Source: Clostridia bacterium (lineage in GTDB: Bacteria > Bacillota > Clostridia > Oscillospirales > Acutalibacteraceae). From it: a stretch of DNA of 64,000 nucleotides. The DNA lies in assembly GCA_017516745.1 (NCBI GenBank), contig JAFXBF010000004.1:1-64000 (forward strand), in the 5' to 3' direction. The notes beneath the pieces were generated by a model, which did not search any database, had not been told where the DNA came from, and saw only the letters and a program-made list of their open reading frames with translations. The translations under genes and the position numbers were made by a program. Shown here in pieces: positions 44,093-51,862 of the stretch (positions are counted from its first letter, which is position 1; each line of letters starts with the position of its first letter).

Positions 44093-46015
44093 TTGTCAGA
44101 GGAAAAAGAGCTTGAAATGCAGGCAGAAGAAGCAACAATTGAAGAAACAAGCGAAGAAATTACCGAAGAAGCGGTTGAAGCCGCCGACGATTACGGCATA
44201 TTTTCTTTCCTTGCGGATTTGCCGATTTTCGCTATAGAAAAGCAGATTTACACCGCACCCCCGAAAAAGAAAGAGCCCGTTAAAAAAGTACAGGTTGTGG
44301 ATTGCACGATACCCGACGTTGCACCGAGGGATACGGGAGCGGTCTACGACTGGATATATTATTTCGGTCTGCAGATAATACGCCGTGTGCGCCACGCAGG
44401 CCGGCTTGTCAAACGAATTCTGCGCAAACCTGTTCATGCGGTTGCCGTTTTTGCAAGCATACTGTTTTTGCTGCTCGACAGAATTGCACTTGACTCTGTA
44501 CGAAACGCAACCAACGATATCCGCAAGCTCCGTGCGGAAATCAGAATACTTTTTGCAACCAAAAACAAGCAGAAGCGAAAGGGCCTTTTCAAGCGCCATC
44601 CCAATGCGGTGCGTACCCTCGGCAACCTTGCCGCCCCGATTGCCGCCTTTGCCGTGCTTTTGGTAACGGTCGGCTACTGGACAAGCTCCACCTATGCGCT
44701 TGAGGTTGTTGTGGATAACAACGGCGAGCCTTGCTCACTCGGCTATATCAGCGACGAGTCTGTTTTCATTCAGGCACGGTCAATTGTCAAGGAAAGAATT
44801 GACTCGGGCGCAGCGGACGAGGACAAGGCACTCATCGCCAACCCCACCTATAAAATCACCCGTGTAAAGCTCAATGAATTAAGCGATGCACACGCAATCA
44901 GCGACAGGCTTATCGAAAATTCCGACTCGAAGCTGACAAATGCCTGCGGTGTTTATATCGACGGCGAATTTATCTGCTCGGTCAAAAACGAAACCGATGC
45001 ACGAAGTGTTTTCAACAATCTTCTCAGCGAGGCTGAGGAAAAATACAATATCAACGCAGAGGACCCCAATTCCTTTGCCGACTTTGTTGAAGATGTAGAA
45101 TTTGTGCAGGGTCTTTATTCTGACGATGCGGACAAAATGTGGGAAGCCTCAAGGCTTCTCGATGTGCTCACAAACCAGAAGAAGAGCGAGGCTCTGTATT
45201 ATACAATTCAGAACGGTGACACACCCTCCGGGGTTGCTTCCGAATACGATATTTCGTATTCCGAGCTGCGTGCACTCAACCCGAATGTTAATTTCGGTGT
45301 TTTCAAGGTGGGCACAAAGCTCCTGGTTTCGCAGGAAGTCAACTTTGTAAGAGTAAAGATTATCAAGATTGTCGAGCGCAACGAATCCACACCCTTCAAG
45401 ACGGAAAAAATTGAATCCTCAAAGCTCTTCCGTGGTGACACACGTACAATCCGCAAGGGTGTAAAGGGTACGGACAAGGTAACCTATCTTACCACATATA
45501 TCGACGGCGTGCAGGTTTCCGCCGAGGAAATCGACCGCATTACGCTCATAGACCCGATAACCGAAAAAATTCAGGTCGGCACAAAGAAAACGGGCTATTC
45601 CGGCGGCAGCTACGATGTAGTAGTAAAGGGCAAATTCGTCTGGCCTGTTTCGGGTCTTTATACGATTACTTCCTACTACGGCAACCGCAGAAGCGGTTTC
45701 CATACGGGTCTGGATATTTCGGGCGCAAGCGCTTCGGGCAAGCTCGTCCTTGCTGCCGAAAGCGGTACGGTTGAGCTCGTTAAGTTCAGTAACCGCAGCT
45801 ACGGCAACCAGGTTATAATCAACCACGGCAACGGCGTCAAAACAAGATATGCCCATATGCTCGACGGCTCAATTTCCGTTTCCGTCGGCCAGCGTGTCTC
45901 AAGAGGACAGCCCATAGGCCGTGTCGGCAATACGGGCAACAGCTCGGGCGCCCACCTCCACTTCGAGGTTATCGTAAACGGCAACACCGTCAACCCGATA
46001 AACTATATCAAATGA
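44093..46015 (+). CDS. Membrane-anchored LysM/G5/M23 peptidase, 640 aa
   Basis: A TTG start is supported by AAAGGAGGT at 44077-44085. A Glu-rich cytoplasmic N-terminus (~1-170) with amphipathic basic stretches leads to a transmembrane helix near 178-197. Outside are a variable domain, LysM (about 369-412, YYTIQNGDTPSGVASEYDIS), G5 (about 420-500) and a C-terminal M23 endopeptidase (about 510-640) with zinc ligands in GFHTGLDISG and GAHLHFEV. It should cut peptide cross-links of peptidoglycan or bind it as a scaffold. The long N-terminal cytoplasmic part is unusual for M23 proteins and could contact division or sporulation factors. Confidence 0.9.
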   Translation: MSEEKELEMQAEEATIEETSEEITEEAVEAADDYGIFSFLADLPIFAIEKQIYTAPPKKKEPVKKVQVVDCTIPDVAPRDTGAVYDWIYYFGLQIIRRVRHAGRLVKRILRKPVHAVAVFASILFLLLDRIALDSVRNATNDIRKLRAEIRILFATKNKQKRKGLFKRHPNAVRTLGNLAAPIAAFAVLLVTVGYWTSSTYALEVVVDNNGEPCSLGYISDESVFIQARSIVKERIDSGAADEDKALIANPTYKITRVKLNELSDAHAISDRLIENSDSKLTNACGVYIDGEFICSVKNETDARSVFNNLLSEAEEKYNINAEDPNSFADFVEDVEFVQGLYSDDADKMWEASRLLDVLTNQKKSEALYYTIQNGDTPSGVASEYDISYSELRALNPNVNFGVFKVGTKLLVSQEVNFVRVKIIKIVERNESTPFKTEKIESSKLFRGDTRTIRKGVKGTDKVTYLTTYIDGVQVSAEEIDRITLIDPITEKIQVGTKKTGYSGGSYDVVVKGKFVWPVSGLYTITSYYGNRRSGFHTGLDISGASASGKLVLAAESGTVELVKFSNRSYGNQVIINHGNGVKTRYAHMLDGSISVSVGQRVSRGQPIGRVGNTGNSSGAHLHFEVIVNGNTVNPINYIK

Positions 46016-46058
46016 TAAAGAAGAAATAATAAAGAATAAATAAGAAATAACAAATAAT

Positions 46059-46101
46059 AAAACAGAGCAGCTTCACAAAAAAGTGAGACTGCTCTGTTTT
46101 T
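46059..46101 (+). terminator. Terminator of the M23 peptidase gene
   Basis: AAAACAGAGCAG and CTGCTCTGTTTT form the stem, followed by further T. The ~110 bp between here and the hydrolase gene show nothing else. Confidence 0.9.
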
Positions 46102-46209
46102 GTATGATTATTAATTTGGTATGAATGGCAATAATGGAGTTTAGTACCCCACAATCAAATTTATGTGTCCTGTAAGACAGTTTCGTGCTGAAAGGCTGTG
46201 TGCTGTACG

Positions 46210-46932
46210 TTAAACAGAAAACTTTTCGACAAATTCTATAATCGGTGTATTATCTGAAAGTCCGTGAGGATGATGACCGCAGTTATCTTTGCCGATAGTA
46301 ACGATTGTTCCGCTGTTTTCCTTATAATATTTCTCAAGAACAGCGCCGTTTTCTTCGTAAGGCACAGTATCATCAGAAGCACCGTACACCAATATAACAG
46401 GGAGCTTGTTTTCTAACAGTAAATGCATTTTATCAATTGGATGCTCTCTGTAGCAAATCAGCTGTGAAAGCTCCATTCCTGTGGCCTCAATAAATTCGGG
46501 TAACATTTCGTCAGATGCTCTTCCGAGACCCGCAGGACACGAAAGTAAATTCATTACAGGTGCATCAAGATAGAGAGCCGAAACGCACTCAGGATATTTT
46601 GCAGCAAACTTAACCGCAACAAGTCCACCGCAGCTCATACCTACAGGAACACATTTTTTATAAAGTCCGTATTCCGAGGACAAAAAATCTGCAAAACGCT
46701 TCTTTATATCAAGATCCTCTTCAAGGCACCATCGGCTGATGTTTTTGATATAAGCAACATGCCAGCCTCTGTTAAGCATTTCAATTTCAAATTCCGGGAA
46801 AGCATTGAAATATTCGGTTTTCAGTAACCAGTTTTTGTTTTTATTTTCATTTTTCGGAAAAACAAGTATTGCTTCTTTTCCCTCAAACAAAAATTCGATA
46901 CACCTGTATCCGTTCCAGACTGTTTCTGTCAT
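46210..46932 (-). CDS. Alpha/beta hydrolase, 240 aa
   Basis: The start is set at the ATG complementary to 46930-46932, preceded by GGCGGTGG; a longer frame would begin upstream of the promoter -10. Catalytic triad candidates are Ser in GMSCGGLVAV (near 100), Asp in YGASDDTVPY and His in CGHHPHGLSD. An N-terminal strand VFPKNENKNKNW probably carries the oxyanion loop. A cytoplasmic esterase or lipase-like enzyme; the substrate is unknown. It stands at the left border of the tRNA-repeat-flanked region. Confidence 0.82.
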   Translation of the reverse strand: MTETVWNGYRCIEFLFEGKEAILVFPKNENKNKNWLLKTEYFNAFPEFEIEMLNRGWHVAYIKNISRWCLEEDLDIKKRFADFLSSEYGLYKKCVPVGMSCGGLVAVKFAAKYPECVSALYLDAPVMNLLSCPAGLGRASDEMLPEFIEATGMELSQLICYREHPIDKMHLLLENKLPVILVYGASDDTVPYEENGAVLEKYYKENSGTIVTIGKDNCGHHPHGLSDNTPIIEFVEKFSV

Positions 46933-46962
46933 TTTTCCACCGCCTTTGTTTTCTTGTGATGT

Positions 46963-46991
46963 ACTATAACACAAAACCATATAAATAACAA
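46963..46991 (-). promoter_or_regulatory. Promoter of the alpha/beta hydrolase gene
   Basis: On the minus strand TTGTTA (complement of 46986-46991), 17 bp, TATAGT (complement of 46963-46968). Confidence 0.65.
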
Positions 46992-47000
46992 GATTAACGC

Positions 47001-47035
47001 CGGACTGTTTTCTTAACGGGCTTTCGAATCCAACC
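47001..47035. repeat. Left copy of tRNA-associated repeat (half element)
   Basis: GGACTGTTTTCTTAACG and TTTCGAATCCAACC match 57046-57078 (GGACTGTTTTCTTAACG, TTTCGAATCCACCC). Only the right half of the element at 57015-57079 is present here. The TTCGAATCC string imitates the T-arm of tRNA. Confidence 0.75.
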
Positions 47036-47115
47036 AAATATAGAAACTTTTTCACTATTACTTATTACTTCCAAAAATCCTTGAAGCAGAGAGAGCAAGT
47101 GAAGAGGTAAAAAGT

Positions 47116-47159
47116 AAAAATCCCCGTTCTTAACGAACGAGGATTTTTGGTGGGCAGGG
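47116..47159 (-). repeat. tRNA-Tyr 3'-end fragment with its own terminator hairpin (left copy)
   Basis: TTTGGTGGGCAGGG at 47146-47159 is, on the minus strand, the CCCTGCCCACCA acceptor/CCA end of tRNA-Tyr plus AA. It is followed on that strand by a terminator hairpin (47116-47148, AAATCC.TCGTTCGTTAAGAACGGGGATTTTT). The rest of the tRNA is absent. The gap from 47160 to 47348 is AT-rich, with a TTGACA at 47244 but no clear -10. Confidence 0.75.
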
Positions 47160-47348
47160 ATAGTGTCAGCTGGTGTGCTTTTTGCTGTAAATAGTAAATA
47201 TACAGCGATTTTGTCGAATTTACCAACTCTTTTGTGTTAAGCATTGACAAAACATAAAGGTTAGTTAATTGTTTATTTAAGATTATCTCTAATCTATATG
47301 TTTGCTGACTATATGAACTGCATTTTAAAAGAAAGGTGAATTGGTAAT

Positions 47349-48572
47349 ATGTATATTTTTGAGTATGCTAATCTTTACGTTGAAAAGTATGCTGATAATA
47401 CTTTGGTGTTAGATTTTATTACAGAAAAAGAATTTATATATTTTAGAAATAACGGAGATTATACGGAAAACATGAAACTATCAGAATATTCTCCAACTAT
47501 GTTGCTTTTTCATAATGCAAAAAAGGTTAAAGTGTCTGAAGGAGATATTTTAACAGTTCCAATGAGAGAATTAATCAGATTTAAAAGGAACAATTATGAT
47601 TCAAAGCAAAGCAACTTTGAGGAAGCTCAACCCTATGGTGTGTTTTTTACTTTCAACGATAGCGAGTGGCTTGAAGTGTTGTTTTTAAATAGAGTAGCAT
47701 ATAAAAACAACAAGTTGAAAAGCAAACTCGTTGAACAAGTTGAGGGAACTTGGAAAGAAGGAAAGCCATGTGCTTTGCGTCGTTTAAGCAATAATATTTG
47801 TGTAGAGGTTGAAGATGTTGGACAAGGAAACACAAATTTGATTTATGACAGTGAGTCTTTGGCTATATTTGATTTTGGTGCAAATATGTTTGCGCCGGAA
47901 TATGAATTGAAAAGTATAGTTTATGATTTACAAGATAGATTTCATAATCTTCGTGGCGTATCGTTGATAATTAGCCACTGGGATTATGATCATTATTGCT
48001 TGCTTACCGTTATTGATGAAAACATATTAAGTAATATTTGTTGTGCATTTATACCCGAAAATGTAATTTCTCTAACTGCAAAGCAAACAGTAAATAAGCT
48101 AAAAAAATGCTGCAAATTTGTTCGCGCATTTTCATCGCCAACACCCAAAGATAAAAGAAATATAGGCATTAAGCCGGTTATCGAAGAAGACAGATATGTC
48201 TTATATATTGGAGAAAAATGCAAGGATAAAAACAAATCAGGATTATTATTAGCTGTAAAAGGGCGTGAAGATATTACTGTTATGGGCGCTGACCATACAA
48301 ACAGGCAGATTGAAAGCTGTATAAAATTCTTAATTAATTCAAATTACAAATACAAAGTATTAAATATCGTTGTTCCTCATCATGGCGGATACTCCGGAAA
48401 AATAAAAGCTAAAAAATTTTCTCAACTAACGCCCGGAATAGCTGCTGTTTCGGTAGGAAAAAACTCATACAAGCATCCGAATCAATCTACCTTGGATATG
48501 TATACAAATACAGGATTTAAAGTGTTGCGAACCGATTGGGAACGAAGAAATATAAAAATAAAAATGCAATAA
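47349..48572 (+). CDS. Stand-alone ComEC-like metallo-beta-lactamase-fold protein, 407 aa, AT-rich
   Basis: A ~150-residue N-terminal domain of unknown fold is followed by an MBL domain with the ComEC/Rec2-type pattern: VEDVGQGNTNLIYD, LIISHWDYDHY (HxDxDH metal motif), VMGADHT, IVVPHHGGYSG and a final SVGKNSYKHPNQSTLD. No membrane channel part exists, unlike true ComEC. It likely hydrolyses a phosphodiester, perhaps nucleic acid or a nucleotide. Codon use is markedly AT-richer than the neighbours, which suggests recent transfer. AAAGGTGA precedes the ATG. Similar soluble MBL proteins occur in mobile and defence-type loci, but no partner gene is adjacent, so that role is speculation. Confidence 0.72.
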   Translation: MYIFEYANLYVEKYADNTLVLDFITEKEFIYFRNNGDYTENMKLSEYSPTMLLFHNAKKVKVSEGDILTVPMRELIRFKRNNYDSKQSNFEEAQPYGVFFTFNDSEWLEVLFLNRVAYKNNKLKSKLVEQVEGTWKEGKPCALRRLSNNICVEVEDVGQGNTNLIYDSESLAIFDFGANMFAPEYELKSIVYDLQDRFHNLRGVSLIISHWDYDHYCLLTVIDENILSNICCAFIPENVISLTAKQTVNKLKKCCKFVRAFSSPTPKDKRNIGIKPVIEEDRYVLYIGEKCKDKNKSGLLLAVKGREDITVMGADHTNRQIESCIKFLINSNYKYKVLNIVVPHHGGYSGKIKAKKFSQLTPGIAAVSVGKNSYKHPNQSTLDMYTNTGFKVLRTDWERRNIKIKMQ

Positions 48573-48766
48573 CAATCCGCGCATTCTAAGACTTTTAATG
48601 AGTTTTTCGTTTGTTCTGCATAGTGATATTGCACAATTACATAAGACAGTATTTGTCGAAAACAGAGAAGATAAGAAAAACAGAAATTCTTGCGTAACTT
48701 TTTTGCCGTTTTTGTCATTTACATATAAAAGTTTATTTCTGTATTTTAAATGAAGAAGGTATTTTT

Positions 48767-49270
48767 ATGGATGCTTTAATATGTAATACGGCTCAAAAGG
48801 AAGCGACCAAAGCAAAGCTGATTGAGTTTATGGAGCAAAATGAAATTGCATATAATCTGCTTGAGTGTTGCGGTTGTGACAGGATTTGTATAGATTTTAC
48901 CGGTGAAGAAAGCACTTGTAAAAAGCATTGCTGCAATTCTGGAATTCCTGTGCAAACAAGCGATAAGGATGTTTGCAGGATTTATCCGCACGAAATTCTT
49001 TACATAGCAATCGAAGACAGAAAATCCGTGCTGTATCTGACCGACAGAAAAATTGAAACCAATTATCGCTTTGACCATTGGAAAGGCATTCTCGACCTAA
49101 AAGTCTTTGCCCAACCGCATCACAGCTTTATTGTTAATCTCAATTATGTTGAGGAGGTTACGAAGGATTTCGTGAAGGTGAAATACGGAGAGGATGAATA
49201 TTCGGTTTATACTTCTCTCCGCAAAATCGGTGCTTTCAAAAAAGCGTTCTTGAAATTCGGCAAGAATTAA
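48767..49270 (+). CDS. LytTR DNA-binding regulator with cysteine-rich N-terminus, 167 aa
   Basis: Residues ~70-167 are a LytTR domain (EILYIAIEDRKSVLYLTD, QPHHSFIVNLNYVEEV, VYTSLRKIGAFKKAF). There is no receiver domain. The first ~70 residues hold nine Cys, eight of them between 34 and 70 (ECCGCDRIC, TCKKHCC, DVC), a density and spacing suited to a metal or Fe-S site or a thiol switch. It may thus sense metal, oxygen or redox state and control nearby genes. The last 35 codons are repeated at 56702-56806 as a broken copy. A two-component system follows 93 bp downstream with its own promoter. Confidence 0.82.
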   Translation: MDALICNTAQKEATKAKLIEFMEQNEIAYNLLECCGCDRICIDFTGEESTCKKHCCNSGIPVQTSDKDVCRIYPHEILYIAIEDRKSVLYLTDRKIETNYRFDHWKGILDLKVFAQPHHSFIVNLNYVEEVTKDFVKVKYGEDEYSVYTSLRKIGAFKKAFLKFGKN

Positions 49271-49305
49271 TTTAACTCGCTGCAAGGCTGATAAAACATT
49301 CAAAG

Positions 49306-49334
49306 TTGAATTCTTTTGCGATAAGTGCTATACT
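49306..49334 (+). promoter_or_regulatory. Promoter of the two-component operon
   Basis: TTGAAT (49306-49311), 17 bp, TATACT (49329-49334). Transcription near 49341 excludes an in-frame start at 49325 and supports TTG 49364. Confidence 0.75.
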
Positions 49335-49363
49335 GTTTTCACTTGATTTATGGTGGTGAAAAT

Positions 49364-50023
49364 TTGAGCAGCAGAATTTTGCTTGTTGAAGATGATGTGT
49401 TTTTGCGTGAAGGTCTTTGCGAAATGCTCAGCGGTCAGGGTTACAACGTTACGGTAGCGGAAACCTTTGTAAAAGCAAATGAACTTATAAACGGCCATTT
49501 TGACCTGATGATATTTGACATTATGCTTCCCGACGGCAACGGACTCGACCTTTGCCGAAAGGTGCGCAGTATGGGCAGCACAGTGCCGATTCTGTTTCTG
49601 ACAGCGTGCGACGATGAGATTCAGATTGTCTGCGGACTTGATGCAGGCGCTGACGATTATGTTACAAAGCCGTTCAGGCTGCTTGAACTTCTTTCCCGTG
49701 TGCGTGCGCTGCTTCGCAGAAACGCAAGTGCCGTATATTCAAGCGGCAATGTTTCAATTGACCTTAAAACAATGACTGCATATAAAGACGGTGCTGCACT
49801 CAGCTTGACACCGACAGAGTTTATGATTCTTTCAACCCTTGTGCAAAACAGCGGCGTGATTGTCACCCGTGCAATTTTGCTCGAAAAAATATGGGACTGT
49901 GACGGCAGTTTTGTTGACGATAACACTCTTTCCGTTCACGTCAGCCGTTTGCGTGAAAAGCTCGGCACAAATCAGATTTCAACCGTGCGTGGCATCGGCT
50001 ACAGATGGGAGGACGGCAAATGA
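49364..50023 (+). CDS. OmpR-family response regulator, 219 aa
   Basis: The TTG start has GGTGGTGA upstream. The receiver domain has acidic residues EDD near 9-11, phospho-acceptor Asp in FDIMLPDG near 53 and Lys in VTKPFRLLE near 102. A winged-helix DNA-binding domain follows (SLTPTEFMILSTLVQN, VDDNTLSVHVSRLREKLG). Its stop overlaps the ATG of the kinase gene (ATGA). The likely target is the ABC exporter downstream, whose promoter carries paired CTTAA/GTAAG repeats. Confidence 0.93.
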   Translation: MSSRILLVEDDVFLREGLCEMLSGQGYNVTVAETFVKANELINGHFDLMIFDIMLPDGNGLDLCRKVRSMGSTVPILFLTACDDEIQIVCGLDAGADDYVTKPFRLLELLSRVRALLRRNASAVYSSGNVSIDLKTMTAYKDGAALSLTPTEFMILSTLVQNSGVIVTRAILLEKIWDCDGSFVDDNTLSVHVSRLREKLGTNQISTVRGIGYRWEDGK

Positions 50024-50925
50024 CCTCCCTTGAAACCGCATTAATTATTATTTGCTCCTGTTTATTTGTTGCTCTAATAATATTAACCGTTTTATATATC
50101 AAGAATAAAAAGGGCATTGAAAAGCTCTCGCAAAAGACGGATGCTTTTCTGAACAACGGAGAAAAAATAGGAATCAGCACTCAGGATAACAGCTTGGCTC
50201 AGCTACAAAACAGCATTGCTGACCTTGAAAACAGACTTATCCTTGAGCGTGACAACACAGTTTCGCAGTCAAAACGCAATGCGGATTTCATAGCCGATGT
50301 TTCGCATCAGCTTAAAACTCCGCTTGCAGGCTTGAAATTATATTGCGAAATGCAGCAGACACAGGACGAAAACAGCTATGCACAAAAGCAGCTGCAGCTT
50401 GTTGTAAAAATGGAAAGCCTTGTAAAGAGTCTGCTCAAGCTCGAAAAGCTGAAAAGCGATGCCTACACTATGGAGTTTAACGAGCAGAGAGCGGAAAACA
50501 TAATCGGCGAATTGGTGAGTGAATTCCGACACCTTTTCCCGAACAAAAGCATAACCGTTTCGGGCGAAGCCACAATGCGCTGCGATAAGCAATGGCTCAG
50601 CGAAGCGGTGGGCAACATCATCAAAAACGCAGGCGAGCATACAGCCGAAAACGGAAAAGTAGATATTAAAATTGAGCAGACCGATGCTTCAACTGTCATA
50701 ACTGTTGAAGATAACGGCGGCGGACTTCCAAATGACGAGCTGCAAAAAATCTTCGGCAGATTTTACCGCACAAGCAATGCTGCAGCAGACAGCGCAGGAA
50801 TAGGAATGTCTATTTCCAAGGCTATTGTTGAAAAGCACCACGGAACAATTTTTGCCGAAAACGGCAAAGAAGGACTGAAGGTTACAATCTGTCTGCCACG
50901 CTATGACGGCGGGTTAAAAATATAA
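50020..50925 (+). CDS. Sensor histidine kinase, 301 aa
   Basis: The start at 50020 overlaps the regulator stop, with GGGAGG 6 bases upstream. One N-terminal membrane helix (about 7-28) and almost no extracellular loop, followed by a short linker, H-box DVSHQLKTPLAG (phospho-His near 97) and ATPase boxes GNIIKNAGEHT, VEDNGGGLP and GIGMSISKAIV. Kinases with so little outside the membrane often sense through a partner transporter, which fits the FtsX-type permease encoded next. This links it to the BceS-like group by arrangement rather than by sequence proof. Confidence 0.92.
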   Translation: MTSLETALIIICSCLFVALIILTVLYIKNKKGIEKLSQKTDAFLNNGEKIGISTQDNSLAQLQNSIADLENRLILERDNTVSQSKRNADFIADVSHQLKTPLAGLKLYCEMQQTQDENSYAQKQLQLVVKMESLVKSLLKLEKLKSDAYTMEFNEQRAENIIGELVSEFRHLFPNKSITVSGEATMRCDKQWLSEAVGNIIKNAGEHTAENGKVDIKIEQTDASTVITVEDNGGGLPNDELQKIFGRFYRTSNAAADSAGIGMSISKAIVEKHHGTIFAENGKEGLKVTICLPRYDGGLKI

Positions 50926-50930
50926 TATTT

Positions 50931-51007
50931 GTAGGGGAGGGCTTCCATGCCCTCCCGTTATTTAATTTAGCAAGGAAATTCGGGAGGGGACAGAGCCCCT
51001 CCCCTAC
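50931..51007. repeat. GTAGGGG-family inverted repeat
   Basis: GTAGGGGAGGGC at the left end and CCCCTCCCCTAC at the right end, with inner palindromes GGGCTTCCATGCCC and GGGACAGAGCCCC. Very similar to 12092-12162. Confidence 0.8.
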
Positions 51008-51017
51008 GAAACAGAAA

Positions 51018-51057
51018 AAACACAGATGAATTTACCAAAAATTCACCTGTGTTTTTT
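51018..51057 (+). terminator. Terminator of the two-component operon
   Basis: AAACACAGATGAATTT pairs with AAATTCACCTGTGTTT (one mismatch), followed by TTT. It separates the kinase gene from the ABC exporter promoter. Confidence 0.8.
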
Positions 51058-51060
51058 GCT

Positions 51061-51117
51061 AATCTTACGAAATCTTAAGGTTAATGTAAGCTAAAAGTAA
51101 GATTGACAAATTACAAT
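51061..51117 (+). promoter_or_regulatory. Candidate response-regulator operator and promoter of the ABC exporter
   Basis: AATCTTAC (51061), AATCTTAA (51071), AATGTAAG (51083) and AAAGTAAG (51094) are two direct repeats facing two inverted partners with 10-12 bp steps. They lie directly upstream of a TACAAT -10 (51112-51117) that lacks a good -35. This is the usual layout of a promoter activated by an OmpR-type regulator bound to the repeats. Confidence 0.6.
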
Positions 51118-51144
51118 ATAACCAAAGAAAAGGAGTGTAAATAT

Positions 51145-51825
51145 ATGAACATTATTGAATGTAAGGATCTAACAAAGGAATACTTAAGCGGTGAAAACAT
51201 AGTCAAAGCGGTTGACAATGTAACAGTCGGCTTTGAGCAAGGCGAATTCTGCGCAGTAACCGGACCCAGCGGCTCGGGTAAATCAACCCTGCTTCACGTG
51301 CTCAGCAGCCTTGAAAACCCCACAAGCGGCACGGTCACCTATAACGGCGAGGTAATGTCAAACTACAACGATAATCAGCTTTCAATCCTTCGCCGCAGAC
51401 GCTTCGGCTTTGTCTTTCAGGCATATAACCTTGTGCAGGAGCTGACAGGCTATGAAAACATTGTTCTGCCCGTAATGCTTGACCGCAAAAAGGTTGATGA
51501 AAAGTACATCAAGCGTGTAATTGATATGCTCGGCATTGAGGACAGACTTGAGCACCTGCCGTCCGCACTTTCGGGCGGTCAGCAGCAGAGAATTGCAATT
51601 GCCCGTGCGCTTGCAAATAAGCCTTCAATACTTTTTGCCGATGAGCCTACAGGTAACCTTGACGGCAAAAGCGGCAGAGAGGTGCTTTCGCTTCTCAAAT
51701 ATGTCGGCAAGGAATTCGGCATCACACTTATTCTCGTCACTCACGATTTGCACGTTGCCGAACAGGCGGAAAGAATTATAACCATTGAAGACGGCAGGAT
51801 TGTAAGAGATTCAAAGAATCTGTAA
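51145..51825 (+). CDS. ABC exporter ATPase (MacB/BceA type), 226 aa
   Basis: The start is ATG 51145 with AAAGGAG upstream; an earlier in-frame start lies inside the promoter. Walker A GPSGSGKST, Q-loop FVFQAYNLV, signature LSGGQQQRIAIARAL and Walker B ILFADEPTGNLD. The DEPTGNLD ending and length are those of LolD/MacB/BceA ATPases, which work with FtsX-like permeases. The permease follows 37 bp downstream. Confidence 0.93.
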   Translation: MNIIECKDLTKEYLSGENIVKAVDNVTVGFEQGEFCAVTGPSGSGKSTLLHVLSSLENPTSGTVTYNGEVMSNYNDNQLSILRRRRFGFVFQAYNLVQELTGYENIVLPVMLDRKKVDEKYIKRVIDMLGIEDRLEHLPSALSGGQQQRIAIARALANKPSILFADEPTGNLDGKSGREVLSLLKYVGKEFGITLILVTHDLHVAEQAERIITIEDGRIVRDSKNL

Positions 51826-51862
51826 GTTCTAGAAAGAGAATCTTAAAAGTGAGGAAGAAACA

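Noticed and set aside
46933-47055. Longer N-terminus of the alpha/beta hydrolase
   Set aside because: The extended frame would begin upstream of a good promoter -10 and within a repeat-derived sequence; GGCGGTGG positions the start at 46932.
47349-48572. DNA-uptake (competence) protein ComEC
   Set aside because: The metallo-beta-lactamase motifs are ComEC-like, but the membrane channel domain is absent and no com genes are nearby.
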